Shown: positions 1 to 6,220 of the stretch, in pieces
Numbering within the stretch: position 1 is the first letter of the stretch
Layout of the letters: every line of letters begins with the position of its first letter
From: Bacilli bacterium
Lineage (GTDB): Bacteria > Bacillota_I > Bacilli_A > RF39 > UBA660
Length of the DNA stretch: 9,324 bases
Direction of reading: 5' to 3'
NCBI GenBank assembly: GCA_028684735.1
Contig: JAQUFI010000053.1
Coordinates: 1-9,324 of the forward strand
The notes under the pieces: generated by a model
What the model was told of the DNA's origin: nothing
What the model saw: only the letters and a program-made list of their open reading frames with translations
Databases searched by the model: none
Translations under genes and position numbers: made by a program

Positions 1-522
1 TTCTTTTTCTTTTGATTTTTCGTCAATTTCTAGGTTATATTTATTAATCAATTCTTGAACTTCATTAATTCCACTTTTTTGTTGATCTTCTGATAATTCT
101 AATTTTTTAATATTATTATTAGCATCTTGACGAACATTACGTAAAGCAATTCGACCTTCCTCCGCAATGTTTTTAACTTGTTTAACATATTCCCTTCTCG
201 TATCTTCAGTTAAGACTGGAATATTTAGAATAATGATTTCACCATTATTATTAGGTGTTAATCCAATATTAGCTTCATAAATAGCTCTTTCAATATCACC
301 TAAACAACTTTTATCATATGGTTTAATACATAGTTGACGAGCTTCCGGAATCGAAATAGTTGCTAATTGTTTCAAAGGTGTACTTATACCATAATATGAG
401 ACCACAACTCGATCTAAAATAGTTGGATTAGCTCGACCTACTCTAACATTATTAAATCTTTTCACCATATTTTCGATGGCTAACTGCATACCTAATTCAG
501 TTTCCATTAAGATATCTTCCAT
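1..522 (-). CDS. frr: Ribosome recycling factor (RRF), 3' end cut by window edge
   Basis: RRF works with EF-G to split the post-termination 70S complex so that subunits, mRNA and tRNA can be reused; it is cytoplasmic. The minus strand reads open for 174 codons from ATG at 522 to the left edge without a stop. The family is usually about 185 residues, so only roughly ten C-terminal residues are missing. The protein shows the family pattern: an N-terminal helix, the conserved RVGRANP stretch at residues 27-33, a middle beta domain (about 31-104) with ISIPEAR at 56-62, then the long helices of the three-helix bundle with EDTRREYVK at 106-114 and a lysine/glutamate-rich C-terminus. The start is fixed by a GGAGGG Shine-Dalgarno at 529-534, six bases upstream. 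In many bacteria frr follows pyrH; here it begins its own transcript, divergent from a DUF1846 gene. Identification is by recalled family sequence and is very secure. Confidence 0.96.
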   Translation of the reverse strand, partial: MEDILMETELGMQLAIENMVKRFNNVRVGRANPTILDRVVVSYYGISTPLKQLATISIPEARQLCIKPYDKSCLGDIERAIYEANIGLTPNNNGEIIILNIPVLTEDTRREYVKQVKNIAEEGRIALRNVRQDANNNIKKLELSEDQQKSGINEVQELINKYNLEIDEKSKEKE

Positions 523-542
523 AATTCACCCTCCACTACCTA

Positions 543-571
543 ATTATATTATATAAATCATAAAAATACAA
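543..571 (-). promoter_or_regulatory. SigA-type promoter for frr
   Basis: On the minus strand a TTGTAT -35 box (566-571) and a perfect TATAAT -10 box (543-548) are separated by exactly 17 bases. Transcription would start near 536, leaving a leader of about 14 nucleotides that contains little more than the GGAGGG ribosome-binding site. This supports frr being the first gene of its transcript. The prediction is from sequence pattern only. Confidence 0.72.
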
Positions 572-578
572 GTTCCTA

Positions 579-607
579 TTTAATTTTTTTAGTCAATATG
601 TTATGAT
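579..607 (+). promoter_or_regulatory. Extended -10 promoter for the DUF1846 gene
   Basis: TATGAT at 602-607 is preceded by TG and one base (599-601), forming an extended -10 element, which can compensate for a poor -35. The -35 candidate TTTAAT (579-584) lies 17 bases upstream and matches the consensus at only three positions. Transcription would start near 613-614, giving a leader of about 17 nucleotides with the AAGGAG ribosome-binding site at 618-623. It diverges from the frr promoter, and the two core elements lie only about 7 bp apart. Confidence 0.55.
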
Positions 608-630
608 GTTATAGGGTAAGGAGTTTGAAT

Positions 631-2109
631 ATGAAAAAAGGTTTTGATAATAAGAAATATGTTAAACTACAAAGTAAAAAAGTTAAAGAAAGAATGAAGA
701 TGTTTGATAAACTCTATTTAGAATTTGGTGGTAAATTAGTTGATGACTATCATGCTGTTCGGGTCTTACCTGGTTTCAATTTGAATTCAAAGGTTAAATT
801 TTTAGAAGAGTTAAAAGACGATATCGAAGTTATCTTTTGTATTAATGCCAATGATATTGAAAAAAATAAAATTAGAGCTGATTATGGAACAACTTATGAT
901 ACTGAAATCTTAAGATTAATCGACCATTTAAAAGCACTAAAAATTGAAGTCAATAGTGTTGTCATTACCTTATATAAAGGACAAAGTAGCGCTGATACTT
1001 TTCGAAAAAAGTTAGAACGTCGTCACGTTAAAACCTATATTCATACAGCAACAAAGGGATACCCTACGGATATTGATATGATTGTTAGTGAAGAAGGATA
1101 TGGGGCTAATCCCTTTATTGAAACAACTAAACCAATCGTGGTAGTAACAGCTCCAGGACCAAATAGCGGTAAACTAGCCACTTGCTTATCACAACTATAC
1201 CATGAACATAAAAAAGGAATTAAAGCTGGATATGCAAAATTTGAAACTTTTCCAATTTGGGATTTACCACTTAAACATCCTGTTAATATGGCATATGAAG
1301 CAGCTACAGCTGATTTAAAAGATGTCACTATGATTGATTCTTTTCATCTCGAACATTATAATATTAGTGCTGTTAGTTATAATCGAGACTTCAATGTCTT
1401 TCCTATTTTAAAAAGTATTTTAAACCGTATTACTAATGACGATATCTATCATTCCCCTACTGATATGGGAGTTAATGCGATTGGTGAATGCATTAGTAAT
1501 GACGAAGTTATTAGACAAGCTGCTTGCGATGAAATAATTAGAAGATATTATAGGTCACTATGTGACTATAAAATAGGTTTAGTCGATGAAGAAATACCTC
1601 AAAGAATTAAAGTATTGATGAATGAACTAGATATCGATGAGACTAATCGTAAAGTTATTAAAGCAGCATTAAAGAAAAAAGAACTAGTCAATCGCCATGT
1701 TCTTTCCTTACAATTACCAAGTGGTAAAATTATTACTGGTAAACAAACTGATTTATTAAGCCCTGCTAGTAGTTTAATTTTAAATGCTATTAAAGAACTA
1801 ACCAAAATACCTGATGAAGTATATTTACTATCACCAAGTATTCTAGAACCTATTTTAAAAACTAAACCAAAATCGGATAATCCTCAAAACTATTTATTAA
1901 ATCTTCAAGAAGTTATTATTGCTTTAAGTATCTGTTCAGCTACTAATCCAATTATTGAAAAGGCTTTAAGTAATCTATCAAAACTAAAGAACTGTGAAGC
2001 TCATGCGACTTACATCGTTCAAAATGGAGATTTAAATATCTTAAGAAATCTAGAAATCAATCTCACTTGTGAACCAGAGTTCTACTCTAATAATTTATAT
2101 AATAACTAA
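631..2109 (+). CDS. DUF1846 / UPF0371 family protein, function not established
   Basis: This is a 492-residue protein close to the usual length (about 500) of the UPF0371 (DUF1846) family, a conserved bacterial family with a solved structure but no agreed function. Recognisable stretches are DDYHAVRVLPGF at 38-49, a glycine-rich loop APGPNSGKLATCLSQLYHE at 174-192, and SPTDMGVN at 275-282. The loop resembles a phosphate-binding loop, but it is not a proper Walker A: the residue where the first glycine should be is P175, and L182 stands where Ser/Thr is expected. No signal peptide or membrane segment is visible, so it is probably cytosolic. I chose ATG 631 over the in-frame TTG at 625 because AAGGAG (618-623) sits seven bases before 631 but only one before 625. 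It is monocistronic: its own promoter, divergent from frr, and a terminator right after the TAA stop. Family assignment is secure; any biochemical role would be a guess. Confidence 0.9.
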   Translation: MKKGFDNKKYVKLQSKKVKERMKMFDKLYLEFGGKLVDDYHAVRVLPGFNLNSKVKFLEELKDDIEVIFCINANDIEKNKIRADYGTTYDTEILRLIDHLKALKIEVNSVVITLYKGQSSADTFRKKLERRHVKTYIHTATKGYPTDIDMIVSEEGYGANPFIETTKPIVVVTAPGPNSGKLATCLSQLYHEHKKGIKAGYAKFETFPIWDLPLKHPVNMAYEAATADLKDVTMIDSFHLEHYNISAVSYNRDFNVFPILKSILNRITNDDIYHSPTDMGVNAIGECISNDEVIRQAACDEIIRRYYRSLCDYKIGLVDEEIPQRIKVLMNELDIDETNRKVIKAALKKKELVNRHVLSLQLPSGKIITGKQTDLLSPASSLILNAIKELTKIPDEVYLLSPSILEPILKTKPKSDNPQNYLLNLQEVIIALSICSATNPIIEKALSNLSKLKNCEAHATYIVQNGDLNILRNLEINLTCEPEFYSNNLYNN

Positions 2110-2135
2110 AAGAGAAAGACTACTTTCTCTTTTTT
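2108..2135. terminator. Bidirectional intrinsic terminator between convergent genes
   Basis: A perfect 11-bp stem (2108-2118 pairing with 2123-2133) with a four-base ACTA loop is followed by T residues on the plus strand and by TTTTAGTT on the minus strand. It begins within the TAA stop of the DUF1846 gene, and its right arm encodes the last codons (Lys-Lys-Arg-Lys) of the GGDEF protein. One hairpin therefore appears to end both transcripts. The plus-direction U tract is the better of the two; on the minus strand part of the A/U tract falls inside the stem. Confidence 0.8.
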
Positions 2136-2893
2136 GTTGATTCATTTTCTTTAATTTGGGTTGGAGCATAAGTAATTTTATTGCGGCCATGTTCTTTAGA
2201 ATAAAGTAAGGCTTCATCAGCAGCAATAACAGCTTCATTAAAATCATTACCTGGAATAAATTCTGAAATACCAAAAGACATCGTCAGTTTAATTAATTGG
2301 TTATTCCAGATGAAATCATGCTTCTCAATCGTATCTTTAAGTTGTTCAATCTTGGGACCAGCTTTTTCAATATTCGTTGAATTTAAAATAACTAAGAATT
2401 CTTCGCCACCCATTCGTCCAACTAAATCTTCTTTTCTAACACTATCTTTTAATATTTTAGCAACCTCAGTTAAAACAAAGTCACCAGCATCATGAGAATA
2501 ATTATCATTTATCCTTTTAAAATGGTCAATATCAGCATAAATAACACAAGAAGAATCAAGTAATGTTCGATATTCTTCAATCGCATCATTAATTCCATAA
2601 CGATTCAACACTTGTGTTAAAGGATCAGTAACAACTTGTTTTCTTAATAACTGATTTTGTTGATATAAATTAGTTATATCATGAAAAGAATGATAATGAA
2701 AAACTTGTTTCTCTTTGGTAATTACTTTTTTGGTTGTTAGATAATACTTGTCTTGATATTTGATAAAAGGCTGGTTATGAAACTGATATAATGCTTTAGC
2801 TTCTTCATAATTACAAAAAATCACTTTACCTTGTTCATCAGTAACAATAATATAGTCATCAATACAGTTTAAAATATCTTTTTCTTCAATCAT
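2120..2893 (-). CDS. PAS-GGDEF diguanylate cyclase
   Basis: The protein (257 residues) should make cyclic di-GMP from two GTP. Residues about 5-75 look like a PAS-type sensor (IDDYIIVTDEQGKVIFCN at 11-28), followed by a short signalling helix (about 72-88) and a GGDEF domain (about 89-242). The domain has the entry motif DPLTQVLNR (90-98), YADIDHFKRIND (119-130) with metal-ligand candidate D121, and an active-type GGEEF signature at 162-166. An RxxD inhibitory site (R153-D156) lies exactly five residues before GGEEF, so product feedback inhibition is expected. No transmembrane segment or signal peptide is visible, so it should be a soluble cytoplasmic sensor; the ligand is unknown. Its ATG overlaps the dnaE stop as ATGA, with GAGGTGG (2898-2904) inside dnaE as ribosome-binding site, implying translational coupling. 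The stop is TAG, inside the shared terminator. Confidence 0.93.
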   Translation of the reverse strand: MIEEKDILNCIDDYIIVTDEQGKVIFCNYEEAKALYQFHNQPFIKYQDKYYLTTKKVITKEKQVFHYHSFHDITNLYQQNQLLRKQVVTDPLTQVLNRYGINDAIEEYRTLLDSSCVIYADIDHFKRINDNYSHDAGDFVLTEVAKILKDSVRKEDLVGRMGGEEFLVILNSTNIEKAGPKIEQLKDTIEKHDFIWNNQLIKLTMSFGISEFIPGNDFNEAVIAADEALLYSKEHGRNKITYAPTQIKENESTKKRK

Positions 2894-5811
2894 CTTTCCA
2901 CCTCATTTAATTTTTTTATTTTATCTACAATAACTTGTAGTTTATCAAATCTTTTTTCAACTTTTCCTTTAATTAATAAAACATCTCCAACTTTAATATC
3001 CGTATGTATTTCATAAATCTTAGGAAACAAAACAAAGTCCATCATTTTGGCTTCATCACTACCCGTTATAAAGCACATCTTATCATTCTTTTTTGTATCA
3101 ATTGTTTTTACTCTTTCAACATAGATAATCGTATTAATGAATTTATCAAAATAGTTATCAAGTTCATTAATTGAAACAATATTAGAAAGCTTATGCTTGT
3201 ACTCAGTAACCGGATGATTACTTAAATAAAAACCAAATACTTCTAATTCATATTTCATTAATTCTTTATTATCATATTCATCAGTTTTCTGGAGTTCTGG
3301 TTTTAAAGCATACTCTTCATCTAAATAACTAGCTAACTCACTATAATTAATTAATACATCAAGATTAGTATATAAGGTTTTTTTATTTATTCCTAAACTA
3401 TCAAAAGCACCAGCAAAGATTAAATTTTCTAATATTTTAGGAGTAATGTATCTAAAACACCTAGCCATAAAATCATAGATATCTTTAAAATTTCCTTTTT
3501 CTCGTTCTTCAACAATTGATTTAACACTACTAATACCAATTCCTTTAATAGCTATCAAAGGGAATCTAATACTACTATTTTCAATCGTATATTCATCAGT
3601 GCTTATATTAATATCTGGTTTTAATAAATCAATATTGTTTTGTTTACAATCATAAATATATTCTTTAACCTTTTTTTCACTACTCGTGAATATTGTTAAT
3701 AAATTTTTCATAAAAAGATGGGGATAATGAGCTTTTAAATAGGCCATTTTGTATGCGACAGTAGCATAAGCCACTGAATGAGAACGATTAAAACCATATT
3801 CCGCAAACTTTAAAATAAGATTATAGACTTTTAGAGCTACTTCTTCACTATATCCATTTTTTAGACTATTATTAATAAACTTTTCTTTTTCTTTTAATAA
3901 AATTGATTCTTTTTTCTTACTCATTGCACGCCTTAAGACATCAGCTTCCCCCATTGAATAAGAAGCCATAACGTGCGCTATTTGCATGATTTGTTCTTGA
4001 TAAACAATTATTCCATTAGTTGATTTTAAGATTGGTTCTAATGATGGATGAAGATATTCAATTTTTTCTTGACCATGTTGACGTCTGATATAAGAATCAA
4101 TGTTTTTCATTGGCCCTGGTCGAAATAAAGCAATGGCTGCAAAGATATCTTCAAAAGTGCGAGGTTTAAACTTTCTTAAAAAATTCATCATCCCTGATGA
4201 TTCAAATTGGAATATTCCTAAAGTATTAGCTGTTGTAAAAAGATTAAGAGCTTTAGGATCGTTAATTGGAATATTATCAAAAGTTAAATCAAGGTTTATA
4301 TCCCTAATAATATTATCAATTATTGTTAAATTACGAATGGCTAATAAATCTATTTTTAATAGTCCGATACCTTCTAAATAGGTCATATCATAGCCAGTTG
4401 TATAAAAATGTTCATGACTTTTTTCAAGTGGGATAATATTATCTAAATCAGTATTAGCCATCACAACTCCAGCAGCATGAACCGTCGTATGCCTTTTCAT
4501 ACCTTCAATCTTACTAGCAACTTTATATACTTCTTTTAATTCTTCTAGATTATTTAAATAGTTTTGAAGTTTTTGATTGGTTTGATAATTCTCTAATAAG
4601 GTTTTTTTAGAATCTAATAATCGGCATAAATGGTCAATTATTTTAATATCAGTGTCTATTACTCTGCCGACATCCCTCACTGCTTGTTTCGCTCCTAGAG
4701 TCCCAAAAGCAATAATGGGAATAACTCTTTTAAGACCATATTTATTAATACAATAAGCTAATACTTCATCTCTTTTTGTATCTTGAAAATCGATATCAAT
4801 ATCAGGCATGGTAATTCGTTCTGGATTTAAAAATCGTTCAAATAATAAATTATACTTAATAGGATCAATTGTTGTGATATCTAGAATGTAGGCAACTAGT
4901 GATCCAGCAGCACTCCCTCTACCAGGGCCTACTAAAATATGATTGCTTTTAGCGTATTTAATTAAGTCCCAAACAACTAAGAAGTAATTACAGAAACCCA
5001 TCTTATTGATGACTTCTAATTCATAATTTAAACGGTCCAAATAAATGCGATTAACGGTCTCACCAAAAATGCGTTTTAAACCTTCTTTACATAATTTTTT
5101 TAAATAACGGTAACTATCCATTCCCTCAGGATATTCATAGATTGGTAGAAGATTATCTTCATGAGTTATTTCAAGATTGCACATTTCATTTATACTTTGG
5201 TTTTTGATTTTATCTTCAGGATATTTCTCAAACACATTTAAATCCAAATAAACATCATGAGTTTCTAAAACAACATCATTAACTAAAATCCCGTCTCTAA
5301 TCGCATATAAATATTTAAGATATTCCTCGTCTTGATGATCTAAGCAAAGAATCTCATTAAAGTAAACGGTTTTATCTGATTTTATTTTAAGTCGTTCATT
5401 AGGATTACGATATCCAATAAATAAATCTAAATAAATTTTACTTAAGTCCTTATATAATTTTTTACTAGTATAAGGAATAATACAAACGAGGTTAGAATTA
5501 TATATATTTAAATCTTTAATTGTTAGCGTTTCTTCAGATTGTAGGGTCGCTAATTTAATTAAGTTTTTATATCCGAATTGGTCTTTTGCATATAAAACAA
5601 ATTTATCTTCCAAATTGATTTCTAAACCAATAATGGGTTTAATATTGTTTTTTAGGCAGGCATAATAAAAATCTAAGACACCATACATATTATTATCAGT
5701 AATAGTTAACGCTTTTAAATTATTTTTTAAAGCAAAGGCAATTAAATCATCAATTTTAATCATACTCGATAATAATGAATTATTGGTTTTAATATAAAGT
5801 GGTGTATACAT
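2890..5811 (-). CDS. dnaE: DNA polymerase III alpha subunit, DnaE type, short and with degenerate PHP domain
   Basis: This is the C-family polymerase that extends DNA at the fork; in PolC-containing Gram-positives the DnaE enzyme mainly extends RNA primers before handing over to PolC. The 973-residue order is PHP (about 1-200), palm with GPGRGSAAGSLVAY (295-308) and PDIDIDF (336-342; catalytic D337 and D339), third catalytic Asp D488 in LLKIDLLAIRNL, fingers with FRPGPM (563-568), YQEQIM (604-609) and YGFNRSHSVAY (672-682), a helix-hairpin-helix near 752-765, and an OB fold (about 890-966). It resembles B. subtilis DnaE but stops soon after the OB fold, some 140 residues shorter. The PHP metal ligands are gone (PLYIKTNNSLL and TDNNMYG where HxH and TDH are usual), so no PHP proofreading is expected. 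The start follows a strong AGGAGGTG (5816-5823). The stop is TGA, overlapping the next gene. I cannot see whether polC is elsewhere. Confidence 0.95.
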   Translation of the reverse strand: MYTPLYIKTNNSLLSSMIKIDDLIAFALKNNLKALTITDNNMYGVLDFYYACLKNNIKPIIGLEINLEDKFVLYAKDQFGYKNLIKLATLQSEETLTIKDLNIYNSNLVCIIPYTSKKLYKDLSKIYLDLFIGYRNPNERLKIKSDKTVYFNEILCLDHQDEEYLKYLYAIRDGILVNDVVLETHDVYLDLNVFEKYPEDKIKNQSINEMCNLEITHEDNLLPIYEYPEGMDSYRYLKKLCKEGLKRIFGETVNRIYLDRLNYELEVINKMGFCNYFLVVWDLIKYAKSNHILVGPGRGSAAGSLVAYILDITTIDPIKYNLLFERFLNPERITMPDIDIDFQDTKRDEVLAYCINKYGLKRVIPIIAFGTLGAKQAVRDVGRVIDTDIKIIDHLCRLLDSKKTLLENYQTNQKLQNYLNNLEELKEVYKVASKIEGMKRHTTVHAAGVVMANTDLDNIIPLEKSHEHFYTTGYDMTYLEGIGLLKIDLLAIRNLTIIDNIIRDINLDLTFDNIPINDPKALNLFTTANTLGIFQFESSGMMNFLRKFKPRTFEDIFAAIALFRPGPMKNIDSYIRRQHGQEKIEYLHPSLEPILKSTNGIIVYQEQIMQIAHVMASYSMGEADVLRRAMSKKKESILLKEKEKFINNSLKNGYSEEVALKVYNLILKFAEYGFNRSHSVAYATVAYKMAYLKAHYPHLFMKNLLTIFTSSEKKVKEYIYDCKQNNIDLLKPDINISTDEYTIENSSIRFPLIAIKGIGISSVKSIVEEREKGNFKDIYDFMARCFRYITPKILENLIFAGAFDSLGINKKTLYTNLDVLINYSELASYLDEEYALKPELQKTDEYDNKELMKYELEVFGFYLSNHPVTEYKHKLSNIVSINELDNYFDKFINTIIYVERVKTIDTKKNDKMCFITGSDEAKMMDFVLFPKIYEIHTDIKVGDVLLIKGKVEKRFDKLQVIVDKIKKLNEVER

Positions 5812-5829
5812 AATTCACCTCCTACTACA

Positions 5830-5861
5830 ATTTTACTATAAAACACTAAAATTTGAAACAA
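5830..5861 (-). promoter_or_regulatory. Possible promoter of the dnaE-GGDEF operon
   Basis: Two overlapping weak SigA-like readings exist on the minus strand: TTTCAA (5853-5858) with TAAAAT (5830-5835) at a 17-base spacing, or TTGTTT (5856-5861) with TATAGT (5835-5840) at a 15-base spacing. Neither is close to consensus on both boxes. A promoter is expected here because the neighbouring gene diverges, but the exact element is uncertain. Confidence 0.35.
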
Positions 5862-5876
5862 TTTAACACAAATAAT

Positions 5877-5905
5877 TTGACTTCTCAAATATAATATGAT
5901 AAAGT
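5877..5905 (+). promoter_or_regulatory. Promoter of rpmB
   Basis: TTGACT (5877-5882), five of six matches to the -35 consensus, is followed after 17 bases by TAAAGT (5900-5905). Better -10 sequences, TATAAT (5890-5895) and TATGAT (5895-5900), lie in the same stretch but at poor distances (7 and 12 bases) from that -35. A promoter is very likely; which -10 is used is not settled. The start would fall around 5907-5913, giving a leader of about 30 nucleotides. Confidence 0.5.
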
Positions 5906-5913
5906 TATTAAGC

Positions 5914-5944
5914 GAGGAATTAAAATTTGAGGAGGAATTAAAAT
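5914..5944 (+). repeat. Duplicated ribosome-binding segment before rpmB
   Basis: The 13-base segment GAGGAATTAAAAT occurs at 5914-5926 and again at 5932-5944, with a period of 18 bases. The second copy, extended to GGAGG at 5931-5935, is the functional Shine-Dalgarno, seven bases before the rpmB ATG, and reaches into that ATG. In the first copy the same spacing leads to ATT (5925-5927), followed immediately by TGA. The first copy should lie at the very 5' end of the mRNA. Confidence 0.8.
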
Positions 5945-6143
5945 GGCAAAAAAAGTAACTAGTAAGACTCCATTATTTGGTAATATCAGATCACATGCCT
6001 TAAATGCAACAAGACATGCTCAAAAACCAAATTATCAAAAAGTAAAACTAGACAATGGTGGAACCATTATTATGAGTGCAAGAGAATTAAGAACTTTAAA
6101 GAAAAATAGTCAAGCTTCAAAAATAGAAGTAAAAGCGGAATAA
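5943..6143 (+). CDS. rpmB: Large ribosomal subunit protein bL28
   Basis: This is a small basic protein of the 50S subunit, which sits near the E site and helps late assembly. The 66-residue product begins MAKK and carries the bL28 signature GNIRSHALNATRHAQKPNYQKVKL (13-36) followed by SARELRTLKK (45-54), matching the B. subtilis L28 pattern GNNRSHAMNASKR...NLQKV...SARALK. It has no cysteines, so it is the zinc-free form. GGAGG (5931-5935) lies seven bases before the ATG. It stands alone between its own promoter and terminator. The short Gln/Ser/Lys-rich tail (55-66) is an ordinary length variation. Short length is the only reason for any doubt. Confidence 0.93.
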   Translation: MAKKVTSKTPLFGNIRSHALNATRHAQKPNYQKVKLDNGGTIIMSARELRTLKKNSQASKIEVKAE

Positions 6144-6152
6144 AATATTCAT

Positions 6153-6177
6153 AAACAAGAAAGTTCTTGTTTTTTTT
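6153..6177 (+). terminator. Intrinsic terminator of rpmB
   Basis: An 8-bp stem (6153-6160 with 6165-6172) with loop AAGT is followed by an uninterrupted run of T to 6177. It starts ten bases after the rpmB TAA stop. This is a textbook plus-strand terminator. Confidence 0.85.
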
Positions 6178-6186
6178 GTGCTTTAA

Positions 6187-6218
6187 AAAGGAAAAATACA
6201 GTAGTAATACTGTATTTT
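6187..6218 (-). terminator. Intrinsic terminator of ileS
   Basis: A perfect 11-bp inverted repeat (6193-6203 with 6208-6218), loop TTAC on the minus strand, begins three bases after the ileS stop. On the minus strand it is followed by a T-rich tail interrupted by CC (TTCCTTTTT), so it reads best as the ileS terminator. It might also back up the rpmB terminator on the plus strand, where the tail is weaker. Confidence 0.78.
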
Positions 6219-6220
6219 AA

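Noticed and set aside
1..522. frr as a pseudogene because no stop codon is present
   Set aside because: The frame is intact and simply runs off the left edge about ten codons before the usual end.
625..630. TTG at 625 as start of the DUF1846 protein, adding two residues
   Set aside because: The AAGGAG ribosome-binding site ends at 623, one base from TTG but seven bases from ATG 631.
523..630. Small RNA or hidden small gene in the divergent frr/DUF1846 spacer
   Set aside because: The 108 bases are filled by two opposed promoters and two ribosome-binding sites; no hairpin or open frame stands out.
1041..1805. Minus-strand open frames of 95 and 68 codons inside the DUF1846 gene
   Set aside because: They lie antisense to a well-supported gene, and their translations look like no family I recognise.
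2310..2495. Plus-strand 61-codon frame across the GGDEF gene
   Set aside because: Antisense shadow over the region encoding the GGEEF and I-site motifs; no recognisable product.
2890..2892. Mycoplasma-type code (TGA as Trp)
   Set aside because: TGA ends dnaE exactly at the ATGA junction with the next gene, and the Trp codons checked are TGG.
4100..4381. Plus-strand 93-codon frame within dnaE
   Set aside because: Antisense to conserved polymerase motifs (FRPGPM region); composition mirrors the real gene.
6193..6218. Perfect 11-bp inverted repeat as an operator, attachment site or mobile-element end
   Set aside because: It sits three bases after the ileS stop with a T-rich tail on that strand, so a terminator explains it.
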